From Drosophila pseudoobscura (lineage: Eukaryota > Arthropoda > Insecta > Diptera > Drosophilidae), in the NCBI RefSeq assembly GCF_009870125.1, contig NC_046679.1, positions 8,060,001 through 8,124,000 on the forward strand: DNA of 64,000 nucleotides, written 5' to 3'. Under the pieces are notes generated by a model. The model was not told the DNA's origin, did no database searches, and saw nothing but the letters and a program-made list of their open reading frames with translations. The position numbers were made by a program, and so were the translations under genes. Numbering within the stretch: the first letter of the stretch is position 1; every line of letters starts with the position of its first letter. Below are positions 22,157-34,600 of this stretch, one piece after another.

Positions 22157-23864
22157 TCCAGCCATAGGTATAAGAAATAAGACACAAAACGAATGTCAGT
22201 AGATGTGAATTTTGCTTTATTTGATTGATTCATTGCGGTTCACAATTTCTAACACAATTTTTACTTGGAGCGAGAGTCCGTATGGGGCGTATTGAGCCAA
22301 TTTCTTGAGCTCGTTATTACTCGTATTTTTAAATTTTCGGGGAATCGTGTATCGTGTCGGTATTTTTTGTTGTTGTTGTTGTCGCATGTTTTAAGTACTT
22401 ACTTGTAAGTAAAAGGTTCATAAGTATCTTGTATCTTGTAAATGGTTATGTAAACTCTTGTAATTATGCAACGCTTAAATGCCATAAACATAACGGCTTT
22501 GTGTCTGTCTGTCTGTGTTCTTAGGGCCATAGAAAGTCTTACCAATGGCCGGGAAAATCAGCAAACCGAAAGGTATTCTCTGTGCACAGAAATATCTGCT
22601 TAAATCTAAGACAGTCGCTCGATATTAAGATTGGTTTTAGATTGGATTAGTATAGCTTTCCAATTGCTTCGAAAGACATCAATCAGTTTGAGGTAGAACT
22701 CAGGAAATCTATAGTATATATAATCGTAGTATTGGTTAAATTATAGACTATTGCATTGTAAAAAGATTGTTCTCAGGGCAGTACTTAGGATAGATCAGGT
22801 TGAGCTGTTAAACAGAACATAGATATAGTACGGGTTGGCTACTTAATAGGAAGGAAACCGTTCCAACGTTCATCAGTATCTATGTGTATGTGTGTCTCTG
22901 TGTGTGTGTGTACTCGCTAAAAAAAGTTCTCTACTTTAACGCAACATGTATATTTTTTGGGGGCGTGGCTCATCGGCCAATACGGGAGGAGTGGGGGGTC
23001 TATATGCACAATCGATATACTCATATTTGATAATCGTTTTTTTCTGATTTTCTGAGCAATTTCGGCGATTGCTAACAAATACAATGGGTACATAAATATT
23101 TTTTGCTTGATATTTGTATCTTTATCTTTTGTAACTACACTTTTTTTTGTGAACATGCCCGGGCATCACCAAGCGGATGTCCCAGGCAGTGTCAAAAACG
23201 CCATCAGAAATGTCCTAATTGCTATCGTTTTATCTTAAGAACATTTTGTTTTTTGTTTTCTGTTTTTTATCTGCAATTGCTTAAGACTATGGGGAATGCG
23301 ATGGTGGTAGTCGCATACGCATTGCTTGTATAAGTAATGTATCTCAGTAGATGTGTATATGTATATGTATATAGTGGCGGATAGGTCTGAAGACTGCATT
23401 CCATATGTATATCGTATATGCCTAATCAACACTAGGGTTCACAATAGTTCAGTTGAATCCGGAAATGCACATCCCATCCAATACGTTACACAGTAAAAAG
23501 GTAAAAAGATTCTTTCTCGCGATTCTACTGCCGCGATCCGAGAGTGTGTCCGCGGAGTGTCCGGAGACGAGAGTGTATTCTACGAGTATATGTATATGAC
23601 TATGTATATGTATATGTTTCTGTATCTGTATAGCACCATCTCAGAGAGTAAGTGGGTAAGTAAAGGTCGAGTACTAGCATCCATTGTTAAAACACAATTT
23701 CATATCCATTCCTCATATTCCATTCCTAGGATAGCAGCTCGTTTAGGTGGTAAGAAGTAAGCAATATAGTTTATAGTATATAGATATAGTAGAAAAATAT
23801 ACTCGTACATTTAGTAAACATTGAAACATTTTGGAGACGAGAGAATAAACTATATATCTACATT

Positions 23865-23898
23865 TGTGTGTGTGTGTGTGTGTGGGTGTGTGGGTGTG
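23865..23898. repeat. (TG)n microsatellite
   Basis: A TG-dinucleotide run, interrupted once by GGG, in the convergent intergenic region. Confidence 0.8.
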
Positions 23899-24224
23899 AT
23901 TGGGATCTCAACAAATTTATGGCTAGATTAGAGAACCAATCAACAACAGCAAATGCTTCAACCTTAGATAATACATTAACTATTTGTAGGTAGAACTATA
24001 TAGTACTATATATCTGTATATGTATATAGTTAATTATGCTTCTTACTTGCGCTTTGTATGCTACTAAATACCATTTACTTTTTGCAATATTTGCTGCTTA
24101 TTGTTTGACATATATCATATATGCTTGATTTTAGAGAAAGTATCCTTAACCATTCCAAACACACACCACATCTGCGATACATCCATTCACATCTCCATAT
24201 GATATCTATCTTTCTATCTTTTGT

Positions 24225-24247
24225 GATCCGATCCGATCCGATCCGAT
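24225..24247. repeat. (GATCC)n microsatellite
   Basis: Four tandem GATCC units followed by GAT and then a short TG run. Confidence 0.8.
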
Positions 24248-25175
24248 GTGTGTGTGTGTATAGTAATTATAACATTTTCATCACCAAATTTCAGGCATGT
24301 GCATTTTGTTTTGTGTGTTTCGAAAACATCGAGTATAAAAGACAAGCGGTATTTAGGCAACGAGTGATTCAGCAATTTTCTCTTTTATAAAAAACATCTT
24401 CTATAAATTTTGTCATGTTTTCATATTCATATTCATATTCGTATTCATTCAACGCTAAACATTATTCACGGGTATTCATGGTAAATATGTATACACTTAC
24501 ACCAAAAGCATTCATAAGACTCGTTTCTGTATTCTTAAAAATGATTTCACTGAAACAATTCATTCAATAGTAGAGTAGTGTGTAAATTCCACAGTATTCA
24601 GGCTTGGAGGGAGGATGATATCATTGGCTGCTATGGGGTGGGGGGGGATTTGTTCGGATTTGGTTATACGAAGCTTTGCTGGTTTTGCACAATGTTTTTT
24701 GCGATATGTATGATGTCGGCGTAGATACTATATGCATATGCGTTTTGCTTACGATCTATGGAAAACGGAAACGAAAACGAAAAAGAAACAAAGGATTTAC
24801 AAAAAATGTTATTTGTATTTCGCGCATATTATGGATAGTTATACATGGTACACTTATGTCTCGTTTTAACTAGTTTTAGTTGTAGTTATATTTTAGTTGT
24901 TGCTTTAGGTGCATACAGTATGCGAATTGCAAGTGCCTCTCAAAGAGGGAGAGGGTGGAAAGAAGATACATAAACATAGTACATTGTAGAGCTAATATCT
25001 AGGCAGCCCAGCCTTGGGCTGCGTCATCATCGTAGTTCTCATGGTGTTTTTGCTTTCTGCTTTCTGCTTTACAGTTTTTGTTTTTATCTTCTTCGAATAG
25101 CGCTGAGAACTGCGCTGCCGAGTAGTGCCATAACGTGATAACGCTCTGCTCTTGTTTTTTGCCATGTTTGCTTGA

Positions 25176-25181
25176 TTTATT
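25176..25181 (-). terminator. Candidate poly(A) signal of btsz
   Basis: TTTATT on the plus strand gives AATAAA on the coding strand, about 405 bases after the btsz stop codon. It is the nearest canonical hexamer I noticed downstream of the stop. Confidence 0.45.
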
Positions 25182-25584
25182 TACGTCTGGGGTACGTGCA
25201 GCGTCATCGCCGTATTGAGGCCATATTCGAGTATTCAGGAATCATCTTCCTACAGTACACACTTAAACTTAAACACCTATGTAGCTGTGCTGTGGAGCTG
25301 TGCCACGTGCAAACAAACAACAATCAATTGATGAGGGCCATCTGTATCCGACTGCCCTTTCCTTTGCCTTAGAACACTAATAATGCTTCTCAGAGTCATC
25401 GTTATCGCTATTATCGAAGCTTATTCGATAATTAATACAATACAAATACAAATACAATACAATACAATACAATGTTGTGCCATGGGCAAACTCTAACTGC
25501 AACTTTGTGGATTGTGGACTGTGGATTCTAGCAAATAATTTACTAATATGCAAGTGGGAGCGGGATCGGGAGCGGGGGCGGGGC

Positions 25585-26343
25585 CTATGGCAACGTGGCT
25601 CGAATGCCGTCCAGACTGGAGCGCAGCACCAAGCTGCCCTCCACCCAGAAATTGGGTCGATCCAGCATGTTCTGCCACAGCGATAGCTCCTTGCCAGTGG
25701 CATCCATCCATTCCACCTGGCGGCCAAAGCTGCGACCTGTTAAGGAACAGAAAGGTGGATTAAGTGGCTTGTTCGAGGCGGTGAAGGGATCTTCGGCTTA
25801 CCCGTGCCCAAGGAGAAGCGTATGCCGCCGACAAACTCGTTGCTGGCCAGCCGATCGTGATCCCAGACGGTCAGCTCCAGGGCGCGCTCCGACAAGTCCT
25901 CCAGCGACACATCCTCGTACACAAAGGTGTAGTTCCAGCTGGGATGCAGAGTGCGCTTCACCACTGGGGTCTTCTGCTTGGAGCTGCGCGTGCGGTCCGG
26001 CAGTAGATAACTGGAAAGGATGGGTCGTTGATGTATTCTGTGGGTTGGAGATTGGCGTTTGCACTCACCTCTTGCAGAAGGCATCGCAGCTGCCGTTGGC
26101 CTTGATGGGACTCAGGTGTTTGGCCTCCTTGACCAGGACATGCAGCTGTCCGCCCTTGGCACTGCGGTCCGATTTCGAGGCCACGGACTTGATGCTGCCC
26201 CCAAATTTGCGCAGATTCGAGGAGCTGCCCGTGAGGGAGGAGCCGCGCGAGAAGAACGACGACTTCAGATTCTCGGGGGGAATGTACTTGAGGCCCACGA
26301 CAATGTCGCCTCTGTAGGTGGCCACCTCGTCGAAGGGTTCGCT
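25585..26343 (-). CDS. btsz: btsz C2B domain and C-terminus (three exons)
   Basis: Exons 26343-26069, 26010-25802 and 25736-25585 (stop TAG at 25587-25585). After the linker SEPFDEVATYRGDIVVGLKY comes C2B with KGGQLHVLVKEAKHLSPIKA, the YLLPDRTRSSKQKTPVVKRT strand, TFVYEDVSLEDL, and VWDHDRLASNEFVGG, ending QNMLDRPNFWVEGSLVL. The loop 1 Asp is replaced (SPIKANGSCD), while loop 3 keeps D-x-D. This is the typical Slp layout. Confidence 0.87.
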
Positions 26344-28663
26344 CTGTGAATGATTGATCGCTTGTTAGTAATCGAAAATCTAGCTTAAGCTCAAATGATG
26401 CACTCACCCTTTCTTGGAGGAGATACCACTGCGACTGGGGATTGTCAAAGACGCGTCCCTGCAGATTGACAGAGACCTCGCCGAGGAAATCGTTGCGCCC
26501 GAACATGTCCGAGTGCCAGACGGTCAGCCACAGGGTGCGCGACTCCAGGCTGGAGATGGGCGTGTGGAAGCGCATCGTCTCGTCAAAGATGGGATTGAGA
26601 GTGTGCTTCTTGACTTTGGTTTTGCGCTTGCCGGCCTTTGATTTATCCGGCAGCAGGTATACCTAATAAAAAACACCACAAAGCATGAGTACAGAGTGGC
26701 AGGACACAGGACACGAAGAGGACATACCTTCACATAGGGATCGCTGCGGTTGCGCTTGGCATCGACGGCGGCTAGATCCTTGCAGCGCACCACATGGATC
26801 TCCAGGGCGGCCAGCTTGTAATTGTACTGCATGGCGAACTCCACCTGACCCTTGACCACCACAGTGCCGTAGCGACCCTCGCCGGCACCGGAGTACACGC
26901 TGGCCATGGACTCCGACCGAACCTGCAGCAAAGAACATTAGTTAGGCTTTCATTTCGAGCGAAGTTAACCTGTGACCTACCCCCAAAGAGCTGAGGCTGC
27001 TGCGGTTCTGATGCATGGCCACCAGACGATCGATGTCCTCGTCCGACTGCACCGGCCAGGCCTCGTTGGAGGCCCGCGACTGCACGGGACTGGCGTTGCC
27101 GGTGGCCTGATCCGCCGCCTGCCGCTGTCCAATCACCGGCGAACGTGTGAGCTCCTCGGCGGCCACTTTGGCCTCTTCTGCAAAGAGAGAAAATTGTGGC
27201 ATTAATACACGAGTTCGATCCTCGATCCAACACACAGCTAATCAATCTGAGCCCCGTTTAAGAAGAGTGAAGATGCAGTCTGGGAAAGCAGTGCAAGGTG
27301 CATGCAGCAGCAGCCTACCTTGCACCACTTCCCGTTCATGATCGTCCTCCTGGTCGCTCTCCACGAAGTGGACATGCAGCGGAGTGCGACGATGCAGGAT
27401 CAGGGACATTCTGCCGCCAGGCACAGCAACAGCAGCAGCAGGCAGATCCTCCTCGAGGGTCTCCAGGAACCTATCGGAGTTGGATCTCAGACTGTCATCC
27501 CAGGTCCAGGCTCTAGGCTTGTGCCGCAGAGAGACGCTTCGCAGCTGGGGATGGGGATGTGGATGTGGCTGCCGCTGCTGTGGCAGGCCTGGGGGTTCCT
27601 GAAAGGGGGTCTCCTCCCGCGGCTCACTTTGCTTGCTGGCCACTGCCTCGCGCTGCTTCATCTCCACGATGTAGGCCGCCACCTTGGCATCGATGTCGTC
27701 GTCCTCCTCCTCGGAGTCACAGCTGTACGCCTTGCCGCGTGCCCTGCCCCAGCGACAGCAGCAGAGACTCCGCTTGGCCTTGGCCCCACCGCCCCCAGTG
27801 CCCCAGTAATCTTTGTAGCTGCGTGGGCGACGGCGCCGTTTCCGCCGCCACCAGCAGGCGCCCAGCAGACGCCGCCACTTGGTTCTGCGTGGGCGCTGGC
27901 TGGGCGGATCGTCTATCTTTCGGTTCTTGCGCATCCGATTGAGGGCCGCGTACTGGATCTTGCCCGCCGAACTGGAGGGCAGCGAGGAGCCAGCCGGCGT
28001 CGCCTTCCCTCTGCCATAGTTGTGCACCCGCGCCATGGGTGCATCGGTGGAGGCCGGCGACACGAAGGCGTTGTAGCTGGTGGCTTCTTTTGGCTTCGCT
28101 GCCTTTGCCGCACGCCGCGGGCCAATTAAGCGATTCACTTGTTTCATTTTCTCATTTGGAATTCGATTTCGATTTTTGGTGTCATCCGCAGCGGACTGTA
28201 AAAGTTTTTCGTTTCATTTGCCACCTCCGGCCACCAGTTGACAGTTGTCGGCGGTGGCCCGAGGGGCATCTGGCATGGCATCACCGGAGTGTGGTTTTCG
28301 GTTGCTCAATTGGCTGTGCACTGTGCAACGGATTGGGGCAACACTTTGAGCGCTGTTTCGGCGCTAATTAGAAAGGAAAAAACCCCAATCCATTTCGAAT
28401 GTTTCGCCGAATATCTCTGACTAGATCGGGAAAAGGTCTGAGATATGGCCAGCCCATTTCTGGTTCGATAAAATGGTTTGCGCCGCCTATCAGTGTATTT
28501 CAAATCTAAAGCACTTTCCGTGCCGATAAGACCCTGTCAGACCCTTTGATAAGACGCCTGGCGACAATCTATGGCTCCCCCCCGGGCCACGTAATTGGAC
28601 TACTTGATCGCCACTAGAGGGGACCCGGTAATGGCCATTTGCATGACCACTCTTCGAGTGGCA

Positions 28664-28696
<33 letters not shown>

Positions 28697-31600
28697 TCGA
28701 GCCATTTAATTAAGTTGGAAATTAAAGACAGCTCTCTGGTCTCTGTGTGGGCGGGCGGCCCTGAACTTCCGTGGAAACAGCCTTGAGAGGTGGTGGGCGT
28801 GCCGAAACTGAAGGTGTGAAACGATTTGGTTTGAGGGCTTGGCAGGCAGCTAAAAACAGATAAACAGACCCACAAAAGTGGGTCATATTACACCCAACAG
28901 TGGTAGGGGGATTCGTGGCAATCCGAGAGTGCAATTAAAGGGACAAAAATACCCCCATTAAAAGTTTGTTGGGGTGCTGCCGATGGTATTTGAATTTTCT
29001 TTATGCAGTCACGATTTGTTGACACACAGTATATATTGTGGGTATATATCTCTCTCCATGCCATTCGGACAATGTTTTAATTTTATTTTACGCTTCTACG
29101 AGCGTAATTTCCGCTATGGATAGCCACCGAGCGATAAACGTGAGTGAAGAACGGAAAGGCAGACACCCAAAAATACCGAAAAACCCACTTCACTTTCACT
29201 GGCTCACTGGTTCGACTCATCGACGGAGTTAAGATCGGAATTCGCGGCGACTTGTAGAGCGCATCGCGTTGGCCCGTGGCTCCAGTCCCGTTAGACGAGG
29301 CGCGGCAACTGAAGCAAGACCGGGAGCCAGTGCCAGAACCCCCTCTTGGTCAGAAATCTAAGTTTTATTCAATTATTTAAATATTGAACTTTGGGGTCGC
29401 TGTGGGGCGGCGCCTGGCCAATGAAAGTGCAATTAACAGCCGCACGAGAGGCAGATCCAAAAAGAGGGCGGCCAATAAAATACTCTGTGGAAAATACTAT
29501 AAGTTGGGGTTTCGGCGAGTCTCTTATTCATTGATTTCATAGAAAGGTCTTGACATCTTATCATTTATTGTAGGTCTGCTTTGAGCTGCGATCATCCACA
29601 GATCAGCCAGGAACCATCTCTTGGGAATAGAAAAGTGTTCTGCTACTACCAATAACGTATAAGCAAAGACGATATAATGGTAATATTATGATGAGTAACG
29701 CCCATACCTTTCAATGGTACACGTGGATTTGAAGCGTGGCTTTTAAGCTGGCTTTAGGCCACAAGAGAGCGCTCAAAAGCCACGCTCAGCACAGATCGAT
29801 TCCCCGCAGATAGATCTCTTCAATAAACATAGATCAACCCTCGGTATTCCATCGCTACTGACCATAAATGTAACTGATAAAGAACTAAAGATCCCTCTGT
29901 CTCTCTCTCTCTCGTCTGTCATTTCTGGGTATTCCGGGTATATTCTCTGACTCGATCTCGGAGGCATAAAGGTTAATTGAATTTGATGGCCAAACGAGCG
30001 CCAGTCGAGAGTCGACGTCACTTACAGGGTGCCCATGCCATGCTGTGCCCCTCTTTGCGCCGCAGTCTTTGGCACTTCCGCCATGGCAGCGATAATTGTG
30101 GCTCGGTTTTATTTGCATAATTGTGGAAATTGTTGTACGGCAATAATATTGCATGCATTGCAGTGCAGCGTACAGCGCTCTGGTGGCTGCTTTTGTTTTG
30201 GTGCAAAACACTTAAACGGCTGCCGGATGGGCACGGACCTGGACACACCAATGGAGCCCCCACTGCTGGTGCTCTGGGCCTGGCCATCATTTCCGCACAC
30301 CCGTCGCAACGCTGTGGATGCACTGATGCACGAAAATAAATATGGAAAAACCAGGAGGGAAACTTCGCTTTTGGCCAGTGTCAAATGAAAACATGAATTG
30401 CCAAATGCCGAATGGAAAATACATATAAAAGCAGGGGCAGCGAGGCTCTTTATCAACGTCAAGAGCTTAACTCTAAACAGGTATTATTATATAGAAGTTC
30501 AATATTGTCGGGGACGCAGAGAGAGAGAGAGAGAGGGGAAAACTATTTAATTGTGTTTTGGCCAAGTTGCCGCAAAGACAAACGATTTGGTCGAAACACT
30601 GAAACTGTGTAAACAGAGAACAGTGGGGAAGAGGGGCAGGGGAACGGGGGCAGCAACCAACCGAAAGACCGAAACTTTGGCTATTCGAGATGGCAGCGTG
30701 AGGGAATATTATTTGCATTCGTGACAAGGCCATGAAAGATCCAAGTATCCAAGTATCTAAGTATCTTAGAGATGGATTCTTGAACGCTCAACAATTACTG
30801 AAATAAAGCGAAAGCTCCTCGATTTCTCTTTTAGTTTTCTCTAATAATATATAATTATGGCAACGGCTAGATGAAAACTTCATCCAAAAACCATCAGCCA
30901 TTAGTAGAATTTCCACAGTTTAAGAGATTGGAAATGGAAGAAATTACTAATAGTCGTATCTCCCCAGGTGTGCCCTCGGTTTGGGGACTTCCTCATCAGA
31001 TAGACAACAGCACATGTGTGTGCATAGATCATTCAACCATCCCCTGGCCCCCATCTCTAGGGTTCAAAGCCCCGCCAGCGCCCAGTAGTGCGGGTTTTTG
31101 AGTTTCGAGTTCCATTGACCAGGGACTGTGTTGTGTGTAGTATAATTGTTGGCCGCAAAAGCGAAAACAACTTTTTTTTTTGGCTAAATATAATGAATAG
31201 AAAACAACAAGAGACGCCCCCGCCAAGCGGAACACAACTATAACCACTCCACAGGGACATATACACTCGCATAGCCACAGATACTTCTACTTGCCCCTCC
31301 ACATCCACGTTGTTGACGACGCAACAGTGCGAAAATCGGTTTAGAAGCCGACTGGGGCTATGACTGATGGAGACGACTGGAGGAGAGCTCAATATGGATA
31401 CAGTTAATTGACCTTGATTGGGTTTATTTTGGGGCAAAGCAGCTGTCGGCGGAACCAAATGTCTCTCTCTGTCTGTTTCTTGATTGAGTCTTTGAGTGTT
31501 TATCATCGCCATGCTGATGGCCTTTACTGGCGAATTCCTAGCAGAATTGGGAGCTTAAAGAGCTCGATGAGAGATCACATTCCCCGGAGGTCTATTAACA

Positions 31601-34600
31601 ATGAAATTTCTAAGATATAAAGATACAAAGAATGCAAAAGATTATTCTTTCTCATGTAATACTTGAACAATGCTTAAAATCAGAGATGGGACTTTAGAAG
31701 CAGTCCGGCAGCAACAAAAGAAAAGCCCTAACCAACGGAAAGGTAGTCGAGTCAGGCACATGACATGTATGTTGTTTTTTCACTATTATCTTTAGCAGCT
31801 TTCGCTTCGTGCGTCCCAGTCTAGCATCAGTGCAGCAATGAATATTTCATCAGTATCCAAAGCCGTAACTGTCCCAGACCCATGGCACATGGTTATACCC
31901 TTCCCGTAGGATAGCTGATCCTTCACGTTCTTCTCCAAGTTACATCTCATTTCACGAATAACATATACCCTCTTTCTTGGAGAGTAGTTTTTCAGGAATT
32001 TTTTCATTAAGAACAAAGTAATTTCATAGCCAGATATTTGACCTGAGCAAACGCTCAGCCTGTGCGTGTGTCCCACCCCAAGGCTGAAGGTGGGGCACAC
32101 CCACCCGCAGGATATTCAAAGGCAAACATTAAACAGGAACTCACCCGCTGACATGTTGAGACGTTTGCGCGCATCGCGCTTCGAGTACAGGAACTGGAAG
32201 CCCGCACCCAGCTTTTTGCTGCCAGAGCCAGCACTGGGGCCACCTCCAGCCCCTCCCATTCCTCCGGCGGCACTGCTGCTGCTGCTGTTGGCAGCCGCGG
32301 CCCGGGCTGCCAGTCCTGGCGAGCGATAGCGTGCACTCTTGGCGCTGCTGGAGGAACAGGAGGGTGTGTGGTTGAGGGCACTCTGCGACTTGGTCTTGGG
32401 CGTGCTGGTGATGGGCACCCCGGCCGCACCCACCGAGGAGGTGGGCAGCCGGGGCAGGGAGTTGGTGCTGGCCACTTGGCCGCCGCTGGTCAGGCTGCGC
32501 GGCAGGGTGGAGCGGGCGCCGCTGAATTGGCTCTGGGCGCCACCCTCATCGCTGGAGTCCGTCTCGTAGATGGCATCCGGGACGCTGGAGCGACGCACAT
32601 CCTTGGTGGAGTCACCGCCAAGGGAGGAGCCTGCGGAGGAGAGCCACGGCTTGGCCGGAGAGGCCTCCAGCTGGTGATGGTGGGCGTCACCGCCGCCTAT
32701 GCTGCCGCAGGAGCGGACGCGGTCCAGCTGCTCGCGGCTGAGGCTCTGTTGGTGCTGACTGAAGAGGAGGTCGCCTGCCGATCGGCGCTTTGCCACTGCC
32801 AAAGCGGACGCAGACGACGAGTTGTCCCTGTCCAGTTGACTCAGCTGACTGAGCCTCGTTCTGCTGTCGCCATTAGCCAGTAATGCCGACTCAAAACTGC
32901 CGCGCCACGAGAACCGCTCGTAGTCGCTGGCCACGCCGCACTCCTCCCCTGCGTTGTCTCCCGGTGCTCCTCCTCCAGATCCGGATCCTGGTGCCGATCC
33001 TGCCGCATGATGCACCCCAGATGGATGCGCATGGCCGTGCGTGTGGGGTCCGTCCAGGAGGAGGTCGTGGGATCTGCTGCGCAGCTTCAGCTGCTTGATG
33101 GGCATGGCCCGCAGCTGCTCCTCCACCTCGTCCTCCTCATCCTCAGTCGTCGTGGCCGAGATCTTGGCCTGGAGGCGCCGATGGTGACGCGCCTGTCCCT
33201 GGCCCGTGGCCGGCGATGGTGTGGGGGTTTCGTTGCCGCTGCTCACCTCGTGCATCAGGGCCACCAGACGGGTGCCGATGTGTTGCATCACCTTGGCAAA
33301 GAGCTGCGGCGAACGCTGCTCCGTGCTGCCCGTTGCCTCCTGATCCTGGTCCTCATCCTGCGCCTCCATCTCTGCGGACTCTGGTTGAGTCTCCGCTGCG
33401 GCGGCACCCACGGCCACCTTGCTGAAGGAGGCCACCAGCTTCTGGTAGACCAGGGCGGTGTCTCCGTGCAGACTCTGGACCTCGTCCAGCAGTCCTCCGT
33501 CGCCGCGGTCTCCCTCCTCGTCCACCTCGAACTTGTTGATGATCTGCTGGCAGCTGGCTGAGATCTGGGCCTTCAGGTGTCCCTTGCGCTCGCCGCCCTG
33601 CTCCAGATCGGAGCTGGTGTAGTCCGAGGAGTCGTACGAGTCCGACCAGGTGTCCTCGCTGCTCAGGTACTCCACGATCTCGCGCACCTGCTCGTCGTTG
33701 ATGCCCGGCACGGTCTTCATGAGGCGCGTCAGTTCGTTCTCGAAGTAGGCCAATTGGGCGGGTCGCGTCTTGGCCAACTTCCGCTGGGAGCTGGGCGTTG
33801 TTGTGCCGGTGCCCGTGGGCGTGGGGGGCGTGGTGGGCTTGCTCTGCTGGGCATTGGCCGTGGCCACGATGAGCGTCTTGAAGAACTGCCGCATCTTGCT
33901 CATCATCAGGTTGGTCTCCTCGTCGGAGCTCCAGTTGTTGAAGCTGTCCTTCCGCACCAGATTCGAACTGGTCGTCACGGGAGGCAGTACTCTGGGCCGC
34001 TGGGAGGACACTCCGCTGGCCGACGCCGAGGTGCTTGGTAGCTCCATCTTCGCCAGACCGAGTGCCGGCGTCGGCTCTCGATCCTCGCTGATCTGTTCGA
34101 GGGCGGGTGTCGGAGATTTCGGGGGCTCACAGTCGGGCGCCTTCAGCAGGTCGTCGTTACTGCCCACGAATCCACTGTCGCGGCTGTGATGGTGCTGCTG
34201 TTTCTTGGCCTGGCCCTGGCCCTGGCTGGAGCTGCCACCCATCGATCCGGGCGTGGGCGTGCGGCACTCGGGGAGGGTCAGAGTCAGCGACAAAGCCTCC
34301 TCGTGCAGCTTCTTCTCGTCCAGAGAGTCGTGACGCTTGCGCAGTTGCTTCTTCCGCTTGATGGTGTCCGAGGAAGAGCCATCCGAGGCTCCGGCATTGG
34401 CCAGATGGATGACGGTGTCGTCGCATCCGGCCTCCGACTCGGAGGAATCCTCAACGGCAGTCGTCATCGTCGTGTTGGTGGGTGCATCCAGGGTGTCCGT
34501 CTCCGGCAGCAGAAGATTGTCCAGCGAAGAGTTGTGGCTGCGTGGCGTGCCCCGGGCTCGAACCAGGCGCTTCCTCCGCTGGCTGGGACTGGGATGGCCC

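Larger units (their letters stand above)
22157..25175. other. Convergent intergenic region between transporter 3 and btsz
   Basis: AT-rich DNA with no supported gene. No AATAAA follows the transporter stop closely. TTTATT at 22216-22221 could end a much longer minus-strand (btsz) 3' UTR. Microsatellites include (TG)n at 23865-23898 and (GATCC)n at 24225-24247, plus repeated TATATG phrases near 23346-23372 and 23584-23625. Confidence 0.5.
28148..32144 (-). other. btsz intron and probable alternative promoter region
   Basis: Noncoding DNA between the giant exon and the alternative first exon. It holds a (CAGG)n tract at 28666-28696, a GC-richer patch near 29240-29345 and, at its right end, a degraded actin-like fragment. 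A promoter for the 27,319-28,147 exon should lie just right of 28147; I see no clear TATA box or initiator. Confidence 0.5.

Noticed and set aside
27190..27240. tRNA-like box B (GTTCGATCC) near a btsz intron
   Set aside because: No A box or cloverleaf could be built around it.
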